From the NCBI GenBank assembly GCA_964354655.1, contig CAYHAL010000032.1, forward strand, positions 1 through 13,829: a stretch of 13,829 nt of DNA, in the 5' to 3' direction. The DNA is from E44-bin46 sp964354655 (GTDB taxonomy: Bacteria; Chloroflexota; Dehalococcoidia; Dehalococcoidales; E44-bin46). The notes beneath the pieces were generated by a model. It was not told the origin of the DNA. It searched no databases and saw only the letters and a list, made by a program, of their open reading frames with translations. How positions within the stretch are numbered: position 1 is the stretch's first letter; the number at the start of each line of letters is the position of its first letter. Position numbers and translations under genes: made by a program. This document shows positions 1 to 6,721 of this stretch, piece after piece.

Positions 1-402
1 AACCGTTCTGACCTTATCCGGGTTCCAGAATACAAACCGGGCTTTGAGAATGCAACCAGGTTTGAGCTTCGCTCTCCTGACCCTGCCTGCAATCCGTACC
101 TCTGCTTCAGCGTGATGCTGGCGGCCGGGCTGGCGGGGGTTGAGGAGGGATTGGAACCGCCTGACCCAGTGGAGGAGAACGTATACCACATGAGTGAGGA
201 GAGAAGAAAGAGCCTGGGCATAGGCACCTTGCCCGCCAGTCTTCTGGAGGCAATACAGCTCACTGAAAAGAGTGAGCTTGTACGAAAAGCCCTCGGCGAC
301 CACGTTTTTGAAGCTTTCATTAAGAATAAGAAGATTGAGTGGGACCAGTATCGGATTCAGGTGACCGACTACGAGCTTAAGAGGTACTTACCAGTGCTGT
401 GA
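1..402 (+). CDS. glnA: Glutamine synthetase type I, C-terminal part (5' end outside window)
   Basis: The reading frame is open from base 1 to the TGA at 400-402 and gives about 133 residues. It matches the C-terminal part of the catalytic domain of type I glutamine synthetase, the enzyme that joins ammonia to glutamate with ATP. Recognisable segments are NRSDLIRVP at the start, then ATRFELRSPDPACNPYL, which contains the conserved Arg-x-Glu-x-Arg and Asn-Pro-Tyr region of the active site, then VMLAAGLAGVEEG, and the end EWDQYRIQVTDYELKRYL. The MSEERRKSLGIGTLP segment resembles the GSI-alpha/archaeal-like branch more than the enteric GSI-beta branch; this is a judgement from memory. About two thirds of the protein lies upstream. 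An ATG at 112 is internal and is not the start. A gap of 70 nt separates it from nadE on the same strand. Confidence 0.93.
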   Translation, partial: NRSDLIRVPEYKPGFENATRFELRSPDPACNPYLCFSVMLAAGLAGVEEGLEPPDPVEENVYHMSEERRKSLGIGTLPASLLEAIQLTEKSELVRKALGDHVFEAFIKNKKIEWDQYRIQVTDYELKRYLPVL

Positions 403-437
403 GTGGGACCCTGCTGTTCAGCTTGCTAGGGGAGTAG

Positions 438-443
438 TATAAT
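438..443 (+). promoter_or_regulatory. Possible -10 element upstream of nadE
   Basis: A perfect TATAAT lies at 438-443, 29 nt before the nadE GTG start. The -35 position at the usual spacing (TGTTCA, 415-420) is poor and there is no TGn extension, so the call rests on the -10 alone. If it is used, the transcript would start near 450, leaving a leader of about 23 nt that contains the nadE ribosome binding site. nadE could instead be read through from glnA, since no clear terminator lies between them. Confidence 0.3.
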
Positions 444-472
444 GGCTATTGTCTTCTCGGGGGAGGTAGCCA

Positions 473-2506
473 GTGAGCCAGGATGTAATGTTGAGCCGAG
501 ACCTGGGCTTGCTCCGCGTTGGCGCTGTAGTCCCTCTGCTTCGTGTCGCTGACGTGGATTTTAACGTTGGAAACATTATTGAAGCCATGAAAAAAGCAAG
601 GGATGAGGGCGTGCAAGTGCTCACCTTCCCGGAGATGGCGATTACTGGCTATACCCTTGGCGACCTGGTGCAACACCAGGCGCTACTTTTGAAAGCGAAG
701 GAAGGGCTGGGCTGTGTTCTGGACGAAAGCGCTGGGAGCACCATGATAGTGATAGTGGGGATGCCACTTGACGTTGAGCAGAGGATTTTTAATTGCGCTG
801 TGGTGCTTAACTCCGGACACCTTCTCGCGGTCATACCTAAGACCCTCCTGCCCTCGTATAAGGAGTTCTACGAGGACAGATGGTTTACTTCCAGCATGGA
901 TGCTCAGTGCGAGAGCGTGGAACTTCTGGGGGAACGAGTCCCCTTTGGCACCGACATCCTCTTTGGACTGCATGGGGTTCCGTCAGCCACCGTTGGGGTG
1001 GAGATTTGTGAGGACCTGTGGGTGCCGCTATCGCCTCATGAATGCCAGTCGCTGGCTGGAGCAAACGTGCTTATTAACCTTTCCGCCAGCAACGAGGTTC
1101 TGGGAAAGGCGGACTGGCGCAGGATAATGGTGTCCTCCGAGTCTGGTAGATGCATCGCCGCCTATTGTTACGTATCGTCCGGTATTGGTGAGTCATCCAA
1201 TGATGTTGTCTACGGAGGGCATATTCTCATTGCCGAGAATGGCACAGTCCTCGGCGAGTCGGAGCGTCTGTCATCAAGTCCTCAGTTCATAATCTCGGAC
1301 ATCGACTTGGAACGGCTGGCACATGACCGCCGCGTATTCGCCAGTTTCCATGAGGCATCCCGACAAAAGAGACCCTTCAGAGTTGTTGAAACCGAGGTCG
1401 CTGACCCTATCCCTGGCAGGTTGTGGCGAACCTTTGACCCTCACCCCTTTGTCCCGGCAGAACCGGCCAGGAGAGCAGAGAGGTGCCGCGACATCTTTTC
1501 TATGCAGGTAGCTGGCCTTGCCCAGAAGCTGTCGGGGGCGAAAAGGGGTCACGTGGTAGTGGGGGTTTCTGGAGGGCTTGATTCCACCCTAGCCCTCCTA
1601 GTTGCGGTAAAGACTATGGACTTCCTCGGGCTGCCGCGGACTAACGTTCATGCTTACAGCCTTCCCGGTTTCGGCACTACCCGAAGGACTCGGGTTAACG
1701 CTGCGAAACTGTGCCACGCACTGGACGTGAGCTTTGAGCGAATGGACATCACTAGGACTTGCCGCTCGCACCTAAGAGACCTAAAGCACGATGGTCGGCA
1801 AGACGTAGTCTTCGAGAACGTGCAGGCTCGCTACCGAACTGAATTCTTCTTCAACAAGGCAAACCAGTTCGATGCGATTGTACTGGGAACGGGCGACCTT
1901 ACCGAGATTGCCGTGGGATGGTCTACCTTCTCGGGAGACCATCTTTCGCACTATCATGTCAACACATCGGTACCAAAGACACTGGTTCGTTTCCTTGTGC
2001 GGTGGGTCGCTGACGAAGAGTTAGCCGGTTCACCAGCGCAAAAGGTTTTGTATGATGTCCTTGAGACCCCGATCACCCCGGAGCTATTACCTGCGGAGGG
2101 GGGTCGAATCACGCAAAAGAGTGAGGAAGTCATTGGGCCAGTTGAGCTTGCTGATTTCTACCTCTATCCATTCATCCGCTTTGGTATGCGGCCAAGCAAG
2201 ATTCTTTACCTCGCTAACGAAGTGAGAAAGCGAGGGCTCTTTGATGGCCAGTATACCCTCGACGATTTACAAAGATGGCTCAAGAGCTTTGTTGAAAGAT
2301 TCTTCGCCAACCAGTTTAAGAGGACATGCCTTCCTGAAGGACCTAAGATTGGCTCAGTGAGTCTGTCCCCTCGGGGGGACTGGAGGATGCCATCCGATGC
2401 TGAGGCAAAACTCTGGCTTGAAGATTTGGAAGCCATGTATCTTAAACTGAGCGAAGCAACTGATACGAAGCCAAATAATATCAGAAGGAGTGAGAGCAAG
2501 TCATGA
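473..2506 (+). CDS. nadE: Glutamine-dependent NAD+ synthetase
   Basis: The product is a cytosolic two-domain enzyme that makes NAD+ from deamido-NAD+, ATP and glutamine-derived ammonia in the last step of NAD synthesis. The N-terminal nitrilase-like glutaminase domain shows its Glu-Lys-Cys triad: E54 in FPEMAITGY, K123 in IPKTLLPSYKEF and C179 in VGVEICEDLW. The C-terminal ATP-pyrophosphatase domain has the P-loop SGGLDS at 366-371. The length of 677 residues fits the long Mycobacterium-type NadE (about 679), and the triad positions are almost the same. The start is the GTG at 473, with a strong GGGGAGG about 6 nt upstream and an N-terminus matching the family. The stop overlaps the next gene by 4 nt (ATGA), which points to translational coupling. 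Base composition looks more GC-rich than in the signalling operon further right. Confidence 0.96.
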   Translation: MSQDVMLSRDLGLLRVGAVVPLLRVADVDFNVGNIIEAMKKARDEGVQVLTFPEMAITGYTLGDLVQHQALLLKAKEGLGCVLDESAGSTMIVIVGMPLDVEQRIFNCAVVLNSGHLLAVIPKTLLPSYKEFYEDRWFTSSMDAQCESVELLGERVPFGTDILFGLHGVPSATVGVEICEDLWVPLSPHECQSLAGANVLINLSASNEVLGKADWRRIMVSSESGRCIAAYCYVSSGIGESSNDVVYGGHILIAENGTVLGESERLSSSPQFIISDIDLERLAHDRRVFASFHEASRQKRPFRVVETEVADPIPGRLWRTFDPHPFVPAEPARRAERCRDIFSMQVAGLAQKLSGAKRGHVVVGVSGGLDSTLALLVAVKTMDFLGLPRTNVHAYSLPGFGTTRRTRVNAAKLCHALDVSFERMDITRTCRSHLRDLKHDGRQDVVFENVQARYRTEFFFNKANQFDAIVLGTGDLTEIAVGWSTFSGDHLSHYHVNTSVPKTLVRFLVRWVADEELAGSPAQKVLYDVLETPITPELLPAEGGRITQKSEEVIGPVELADFYLYPFIRFGMRPSKILYLANEVRKRGLFDGQYTLDDLQRWLKSFVERFFANQFKRTCLPEGPKIGSVSLSPRGDWRMPSDAEAKLWLEDLEAMYLKLSEATDTKPNNIRRSESKS

Positions 2507-2721
2507 TGGTCAAAATCAAATGTCCAAAGTGTAACACCGAGGGCAGTTTCTCTCTAGTTGAGTCAACCTATAAGGGCCCGTACCGCTGCTGGAAGTGTAG
2601 AGAGCTCTTCACCATTGAACTGAAGAATAGCCAGCTAGAGTCCTGTGAGCCCCTCAGCCAGGAAGAATTTGATAGACAACAAGAAATAGAAGCCCTAAAA
2701 GCCAAATTCAAACACCGCTAA
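2503..2721 (+). CDS. Small zinc-ribbon protein of unknown function
   Basis: The product has 72 residues with two CxxC knuckles, CPKC at 7-10 and CWKC at 29-32, separated by 18 residues. This is the layout of a four-cysteine zinc ribbon. A charged helical tail follows, rich in Glu, Gln and Lys (about residues 50-72), with an extra Cys at about 48. The start codon overlaps the nadE stop as ATGA. An AGAAGGAG at 2483-2490 sits 12 nt upstream, rather far, so translation may depend on ribosomes finishing nadE. A second ATG at 2506 is an alternative start. Coupling to nadE does not show a shared function. The protein could bind nucleic acid or a protein partner, but I do not recognise a named family. 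Confidence 0.8.
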   Translation: MMVKIKCPKCNTEGSFSLVESTYKGPYRCWKCRELFTIELKNSQLESCEPLSQEEFDRQQEIEALKAKFKHR

Positions 2722-2755
2722 CTGATATACATCAAAATGGGCGAGGAGGTGTAAT

Positions 2756-3598
2756 ATGAAAAAGAAAGCCTTAGCCAGTGTGGCGGTGTTGCTGGTGTCC
2801 GTGGTGTTGCTCATCGGGTGTGCTACCGGCGTCTCCCAGGAAGATTATAACGCAGTAGTCAGCCAGCGGGATGCAGCTCAGGCTCAGGTGGCTAGCCTTG
2901 AGGCTGAGCTGGCGGTGGCAGAAGCCCAAATTACAACGTCGGAGAGCGATTTAGCTACGGCACAAGCTGAGGTTAAAGACCTAGAAGACAGCAAAAGCCA
3001 AGCGGAGGCGCAGATTACAACGTTGGAGGGCGACTTAGCTACGGCACAAGCCGGGGTTAAAGACCTGGAGGACAGCATAAGCAAAGTCGTACCCTATGTC
3101 GAGGTTCTCACCGACCTAGCCAGTGAGTTAAATGCGGGAAGCCCAATTAAATCTTTTGAAAGAAACAACTACTTCTACGGGAAGCTGATGACGGTGAGGG
3201 ATTTTGAAACGGAGCAGAGCTACTTCAGCGAGAAGAGTCCTGAGCTAAATGAGCTTGTTCACGGGATAGGGGTCGTTGGTGGTCAAGAGGTGGGGCAGGT
3301 AATCATCAGCGGTACGCTTGATGGTCGCCCCTTGGTCTCTGGTATGCCTGTAGACTATATACTATCTGGCTCGGAAATAATTACTGGGACTATTCTCGAC
3401 CAGACCTATACTGTCCTTACCGGGACTTGGACGATCACCTATATTGGTGGCGGACCCTCTCCAGCCCCGGGTGAAACAATCGTCCTTCAGAGCATTACAC
3501 CTTCAGCCACACAGAGTCTAGCTCCCGGGGCAGTTATCACGTTCACGCTGAACTTTCAGACGGTGCAAATTCCGGTGCAACCTCCTCCGCCAAGCTAA
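2756..3598 (+). CDS. Lipoprotein with duplicated coiled coil and a conserved NYFYGKL-type domain
   Basis: The product has 280 residues. It begins with a lipoprotein signal peptide: KKK, a hydrophobic stretch to residue 21, and the lipobox LIGC with C22 as the lipidated residue, so it should be anchored on the outer face of the membrane. Residues 28-110 form an Ala/Glu/Gln-rich coiled coil containing two copies of a 28-residue (four-heptad) module, at about 56-83 and 84-111. Residues 136-179 hold the motif NNYFYGKLMTVRDFETEQ followed by LNELVHGIGVV. From memory this resembles the start of uncharacterised proteins found near phage-tail-like or contractile-injection genes. The rest is beta-rich, with Gly/Pro linkers and a PPPPS end. 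The start has AGGAGGT 5 nt upstream. It lies 34 nt after the zinc-ribbon gene and is probably cotranscribed with it. No function can be assigned. Confidence 0.85.
   Translation: MKKKALASVAVLLVSVVLLIGCATGVSQEDYNAVVSQRDAAQAQVASLEAELAVAEAQITTSESDLATAQAEVKDLEDSKSQAEAQITTLEGDLATAQAGVKDLEDSISKVVPYVEVLTDLASELNAGSPIKSFERNNYFYGKLMTVRDFETEQSYFSEKSPELNELVHGIGVVGGQEVGQVIISGTLDGRPLVSGMPVDYILSGSEIITGTILDQTYTVLTGTWTITYIGGGPSPAPGETIVLQSITPSATQSLAPGAVITFTLNFQTVQIPVQPPPPS
2921..3088 (+). repeat. Tandem 84-bp coding repeat (two copies) in the lipoprotein gene
   Basis: Two direct copies lie at 2921-3004 and 3005-3088. Each encodes 28 residues of the pattern EAQITT...DLATAQA.VKDLEDS. The first 26 codons of the two copies differ at 11 of 78 bases, many of them third positions, so the duplication is fairly recent but under protein-level constraint. 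A shorter relative (AQVASLEAELAVA, residues 43-55) precedes them, offset by 14 residues, which suggests growth of the rod in heptad multiples. Confidence 0.9.
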
Positions 3599-3693
3599 AC
3601 CAGGGTGTTCATTTGCGCTAGACAGTATGGGCTATTGGCGACCGGGCGGTTGGTAATCCTTTGGCCTTCCATTAGCTTTACGGCATCCTAGTA

Positions 3694-4395
3694 TTAGCTC
3701 AATTTCTGGAAGTAGTAACCGACTCCGGGTTCAGTGATGATATACTTGGGCAGGCTAGGCTCAGGTTCTATCTTCTGGCGTAGATGCGAAATGTAGATGC
3801 GCACATAATCAAGGTCATCAGTATATTCCCAGCCCCAAACCTTTTCTAGGAGCTGCCTGTGGGTAACAATATGTCCGGCGTTCTCTACCAAGAGGGCAAA
3901 CAAGCGGAACTCCCTTGGGGTGAGCCTAATCCGCTTCCCATCCACCGTAACCTTCCGCTCAGTAATGTCAACGGTAAGGAAGCCATCGTTATAGATGATT
4001 CCCTTGCGTATATCCTTTGAGGCGGGCAGCTCGGCACGGCGTAATACCGCCCGCACCCTGGCAACCAGCTCCTTAGTCCCCACTGGCTTAAAGAGGTAGT
4101 CGTCGGCTCCATAGTCAAGCCCACGCACTATATCCTCCTCAGACTTGAGCCTACCAGTAATTATGATGATTGGTACGTCAGAAATTTCACGGATACGGCT
4201 GCAGACCTGCCAGCCATCTACATCGGGTATCACCACGTCCAGAAGGACTAAGTCTGGTCTTTGGTCAAACATAAGCCGTAGCCCTTCCCGCCCGCTACCT
4301 GCCTTGAGCACCTCATACCCTTTCTGGGTAAGAATCTGCTCCACCAGGTTGCGGAAGGCGGGGTCGTCATCAATTACGAGGATTTTCTTGCCCAT
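3694..4395 (-). CDS. OmpR/KdpE-type DNA-binding response regulator
   Basis: The product has 233 residues. Residues 1-120 form a receiver with the acidic pocket D9-D11, phospho-acceptor D53 in LLDVVIPD, switch residue T80 and K103 in FKP. Residues about 135-231 form a winged-helix effector with RLTPREFRLFALLVENAG, the recognition region around VTHRQLLEKVWG, and the final TEPGVGYYF hairpin. The effector resembles KdpE-like regulators most. It should dimerise on phosphorylation and control promoters. It is the last gene of the signalling operon and the only one with an evident DNA-binding output. Its start overlaps the preceding receiver gene by 26 nt, so translation is probably coupled; only a weak AAAGGA lies close to the ATG. 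Its targets are unknown. The 95 nt between its stop and the convergent lipoprotein gene hold no clear terminator. Confidence 0.95.
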   Translation of the reverse strand: MGKKILVIDDDPAFRNLVEQILTQKGYEVLKAGSGREGLRLMFDQRPDLVLLDVVIPDVDGWQVCSRIREISDVPIIIITGRLKSEEDIVRGLDYGADDYLFKPVGTKELVARVRAVLRRAELPASKDIRKGIIYNDGFLTVDITERKVTVDGKRIRLTPREFRLFALLVENAGHIVTHRQLLEKVWGWEYTDDLDYVRIYISHLRQKIEPEPSLPKYIITEPGVGYYFQKLS

Positions 4396-4774
4396 TATCC
4401 TTTTGTCGTTTTAGAAGCATCTCTGCCACTACTTCAGGTAACTGGCGAGTATTGATTGGCTTTGGTAAATAGGCATCGCACCCGGCTTCGATAATCTTTT
4501 CCTCATCTCCCTTCATAGCGTGAGCGGTAACAGCAATGATGGGGATGTGGTTAAAGGCTGGCATCTGCCTCAGTCTTTCAGTTACCTCAAGCCCACTCAC
4601 CTTGGGAAGGTTTAAGTCCATTATAATGAGGTCTGGTTTTTCCCTGATAGCCATCTCCAATGCCTCTTCGCCATCAGTTGCCTTGAGTAGACTGTAGCCC
4701 CTTGCCCTAAGGGTCATTTCAATCAGTCTCATATTTTGGGGGTTGTCTTCCACAATTAGTATCTTCTCTTTCAT
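4370..4774 (-). CDS. Stand-alone DivK-like receiver protein
   Basis: The product is a single receiver domain of 134 residues with no output domain. It has the acidic pair E9-D10, phospho-acceptor D53 in IIMDLNLPKVSG, switch T83 in IAVTAHAM, and K105 in LPKPINT. The AVTAHAMKGDEE stretch and the E-D-N-P-Q-N start are typical of DivK/CheY-like or hybrid-kinase receivers. A hydrophilic tail rich in Lys, Gln and Asn follows from about residue 120. In known systems such proteins act as phosphate shuttles or sinks or as allosteric regulators of kinases. Here it lies 26 nt after a histidine kinase and overlaps the DNA-binding regulator. That places it as a likely intermediate or competitor in the same pathway, but this is inference. 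No good ribosome binding site is seen. Confidence 0.93.
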   Translation of the reverse strand: MKEKILIVEDNPQNMRLIEMTLRARGYSLLKATDGEEALEMAIREKPDLIIMDLNLPKVSGLEVTERLRQMPAFNHIPIIAVTAHAMKGDEEKIIEAGCDAYLPKPINTRQLPEVVAEMLLKRQKDNGQENPRN

Positions 4775-4800
4775 CGCCAGTTTTATTTATTTGGATATGG

Positions 4801-5535
4801 CTAAACGGTTGCGGCTAGTGGTAGGGTAAAGGTAAACCGGCTTCCCTTGCCATATTCACTTTCTATCCAGATTTGCCCCCCGTGCTTTTCTATAATTTGT
4901 TTGCTAAGCGTCAGCCCCAGCCCAGTCCCACCCCCACCCCTTTCCTCGGTTAGGGGATTGTCTAGCTGGCAGAAAGGTTCAAATAGCTTTTCCTGGTCTT
5001 CCTTCTTGATACCGATGCCATTATCAACCACACTGACTTGACACGAATGGTCTTTCCTTACCGCCTCAATCTTCAGTTTGCCCCCATCAGGGGTACATTT
5101 GGTCGCATTGCTCAACAGGTTTAAAATTACCTGTCTTATTTTGCCTTTATCGGCGTGAACCAGGGGAAGCCCTTCTTCTACTTCTATATCAAGGCTTTGC
5201 TTTCTTGGTGCCAGTATAGGTGTCATGGTTCTTCTTAACTCTTCTAGGATATCGGTTAGGGTAATATCTGTCAGTCTAAGCTTTAGCGTGCCCGATTCTA
5301 TCTTGGACAGGTCAAGGACCTCGTTGATTAATTCCAGCAGGTGCTTACCGCTGCTTAAGACGTCGTCGAGGCACTGCCTCTGCTCGTTGTTAATCTTCCC
5401 AGGCACCTCGTCCAGCATCAATTCGGAGAAGCCGATAATAACGTTGAGTGGAGTGCGTAACTCATGGGACATATGAGCCAGGAATTCCGACTTAGCTTGG
5501 CTAACTACTTCTAACTCCCTGGTTTTCTCCATAAG
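4801..5535 (-). CDS. Sensor histidine kinase, HisKA + HATPase_c core, N-terminus lost in gap
   Basis: The visible 244 codons encode a complete kinase core. Numbering from the Met at 5530-5532, the H-box is SHELRTPLN with H23, the N-box is ILNLLSNATK with N138, the G1 box is DNGIGI with D170, the F-box is LFEPF and the G2 box is GTGLGL at 203-207. The enzyme should autophosphorylate on H23 and pass phosphate to a receiver. The frame stays open into the N run (a Leu codon precedes that Met), so the Met is probably internal. The LMEKTRELEVVSQAKSEF stretch is the coiled coil that usually links a sensor domain to HisKA. The sensor part, and perhaps a fusion to the receiver encoded at 5636-5993, is hidden in the gap. 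No membrane segment is visible. The DivK-like gene follows after 26 nt. Confidence 0.93.
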   Translation of the reverse strand, partial: LMEKTRELEVVSQAKSEFLAHMSHELRTPLNVIIGFSELMLDEVPGKINNEQRQCLDDVLSSGKHLLELINEVLDLSKIESGTLKLRLTDITLTDILEELRRTMTPILAPRKQSLDIEVEEGLPLVHADKGKIRQVILNLLSNATKCTPDGGKLKIEAVRKDHSCQVSVVDNGIGIKKEDQEKLFEPFCQLDNPLTEERGGGGTGLGLTLSKQIIEKHGGQIWIESEYGKGSRFTFTLPLAATV

Positions 5536-5635
5536 NNNNNNNNNNNNNNNNNNNNNNNNNNNNNNNNNNNNNNNNNNNNNNNNNNNNNNNNNNNNNNNNN
5601 NNNNNNNNNNNNNNNNNNNNNNNNNNNNNNNNNNN
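5536..5635. other. Assembly gap of 100 N
   Basis: Exactly 100 undetermined bases, the size often used by assemblers for a scaffold join of unknown length. It cuts through coding sequence: a receiver domain enters it from the right on the minus strand, and a kinase linker leaves it on the left. Any reading frame crossing it at face value is artificial. Confidence 0.98.
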
Positions 5636-5993
5636 CATTGGCGATAACGGTCTTTATCTCATCGGGATTAATGGGCTTGACAAAATAGGCATAGGCACCT
5701 TGGCTTACCGCATCTACCGCCCTCTCTATATTGGCAGTGCTAGTTATTATAATTACCGCTGTATCAGGGTTTATTTCCTTGGCTAGCTCTAGTATCTCCA
5801 TTGCGCCTATATCGGGCAATCTTATATCAGTAATGACCACATCAAAGGGGTTTCTCTGCATTATCTCTAGGGCATCGGCTCCCTTCTTTAACCCGGTAAC
5901 CTTGTATCCGGCATCCTTTAGTGGACGACACAGGGTTAGCCTCACCTTGGTCTCATCTTCTACTATTAGAATGGTAGCCGCTGTTGGCATCAT
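5636..5993 (-). CDS. NtrC-like receiver domain, 3' part lost in gap (possible fusion to following kinase)
   Basis: The visible 119 codons encode an almost complete receiver domain. The acidic pair is E12-D13, the phospho-acceptor is D56 in VVITDIRLPD, the switch is T84 in IIITSTAN, and K106 is in FVKPINPDE. The helix-5 end EIKTVIAN runs straight into the N gap. A lone G remaining before the gap fits an Ala codon, which is what commonly follows in receiver-kinase proteins. The start is ATG at 5991-5993, with a second ATG directly after. It overlaps the previous gene by 4 nt (ATGA), with AAGGA just upstream. In transcription order the next visible coding sequence is a kinase linker and core, so this may be the N-terminal half of one receiver-kinase protein, or a separate response regulator. 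Confidence 0.9.
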
Positions 5994-6718
5994 TTCTTTT
6001 CCTTGGCTATATACTCCACTAGCGCTATCACCTTCTCTACATCAAAGGGCTTATGTATGCAGGCGTAAGCGCCATGGTTCACCGCCCTTTTTATAAAATC
6101 ATCTTCGGTGCAGCTGGTCATCATAATTACTGCTGCCCGGGGGTCAATTTTCTTAACCCGCTCAAAGACAGCAACCCCATCCGTATCCGGTAGCCTTGCT
6201 TCCAGGAAGATAATGTCATAATGTCTGGTCTTTACCATCTGTATTGCCTCAGCCCCATCCTTGGTGGTAGCCACTCGGTATCCCTTATCCTCCAGTATCG
6301 CCTTGAGGGCTTCCTGGTCATTAAAATTGGCATCAACCACCAGTATGAGTACCTTCTGGTGAAGCAACACTTCAATGAGAGCTATGACTCTATCAATATC
6401 AAACGGTTTATAGATAACGGCATAAGCACCCTCTTCCAGGGCTTCCTTCACCAAATCCTCTACCGAATAGGCGGTCATCATAATTACCGTTGCCTTAGGG
6501 TCTATCTTTTTGACCTCCCTGAAGGTTTGAACCCCGTTTATCCCCGGCATCTTTATATCCATAAAGATGACATCAAAGTGGGTCTTCCTTACTGCTTCTA
6601 TAGCCTGGTAGCCGTTCTCCGCAGTAACCACATTGTAGCCCTCGTCTTCCAGTATTCCTCCCAAAGTCAGGCGTATGCTCTGAAGGTCATCAACTACTAA
6701 GATATTCGTTTTCCCCAT
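5990..6718 (-). CDS. Tandem double-receiver protein; second receiver has Glu at the phospho-acceptor site
   Basis: The product has 242 residues and two receiver domains, with no output domain. Domain 1 (about 4-120) is complete: D10-D11, D54 in VIFMDIKMPG, T82 and K104 in IYKPFD. Domain 2 (about 123-240) resembles domain 1, sharing VIMMT, GAYA and KPFD, and so looks like an internal duplication. In domain 2 the phospho-acceptor Asp is replaced by E173 in IIFLEARLPD (codon at 6200-6202), and the acidic pocket reads D129-A-N instead of D-D; T201 and K223 remain. Domain 1 should accept phosphate, while domain 2 probably cannot. The Glu may mimic the phosphorylated state or make it a docking module. 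The gene starts 3 nt after the upstream kinase stop, with GGAG about 6 nt before its ATG, and overlaps the next gene by 4 nt. Confidence 0.93.
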   Translation of the reverse strand: MGKTNILVVDDLQSIRLTLGGILEDEGYNVVTAENGYQAIEAVRKTHFDVIFMDIKMPGINGVQTFREVKKIDPKATVIMMTAYSVEDLVKEALEEGAYAVIYKPFDIDRVIALIEVLLHQKVLILVVDANFNDQEALKAILEDKGYRVATTKDGAEAIQMVKTRHYDIIFLEARLPDTDGVAVFERVKKIDPRAAVIMMTSCTEDDFIKRAVNHGAYACIHKPFDVEKVIALVEYIAKEKK

Positions 6719-6721
6719 TAT

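Noticed and set aside
442..552. A 36-codon frame starting ATGGCTATT, with GGGGAG upstream, overlapping the nadE start
   Set aside because: It runs out of frame into well-conserved nadE coding sequence, its product is Pro/Arg/Ser-rich like a shadow frame, and the ATG overlaps a TATAAT box.
5511..5635. Reading frame continuing from the receiver through the N run to a stop at 5511
   Set aside because: It depends on the placeholder gap length being right and ends in a frame different from the obvious kinase coding sequence.
6221..6700. 159-codon plus-strand frame opposite the double-receiver gene
   Set aside because: The opposite strand encodes two clear receiver domains; this frame has no recognisable protein features or ribosome site. 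The same holds for other antisense frames such as 5731-6096, 11294-11641 and 12008-12352.
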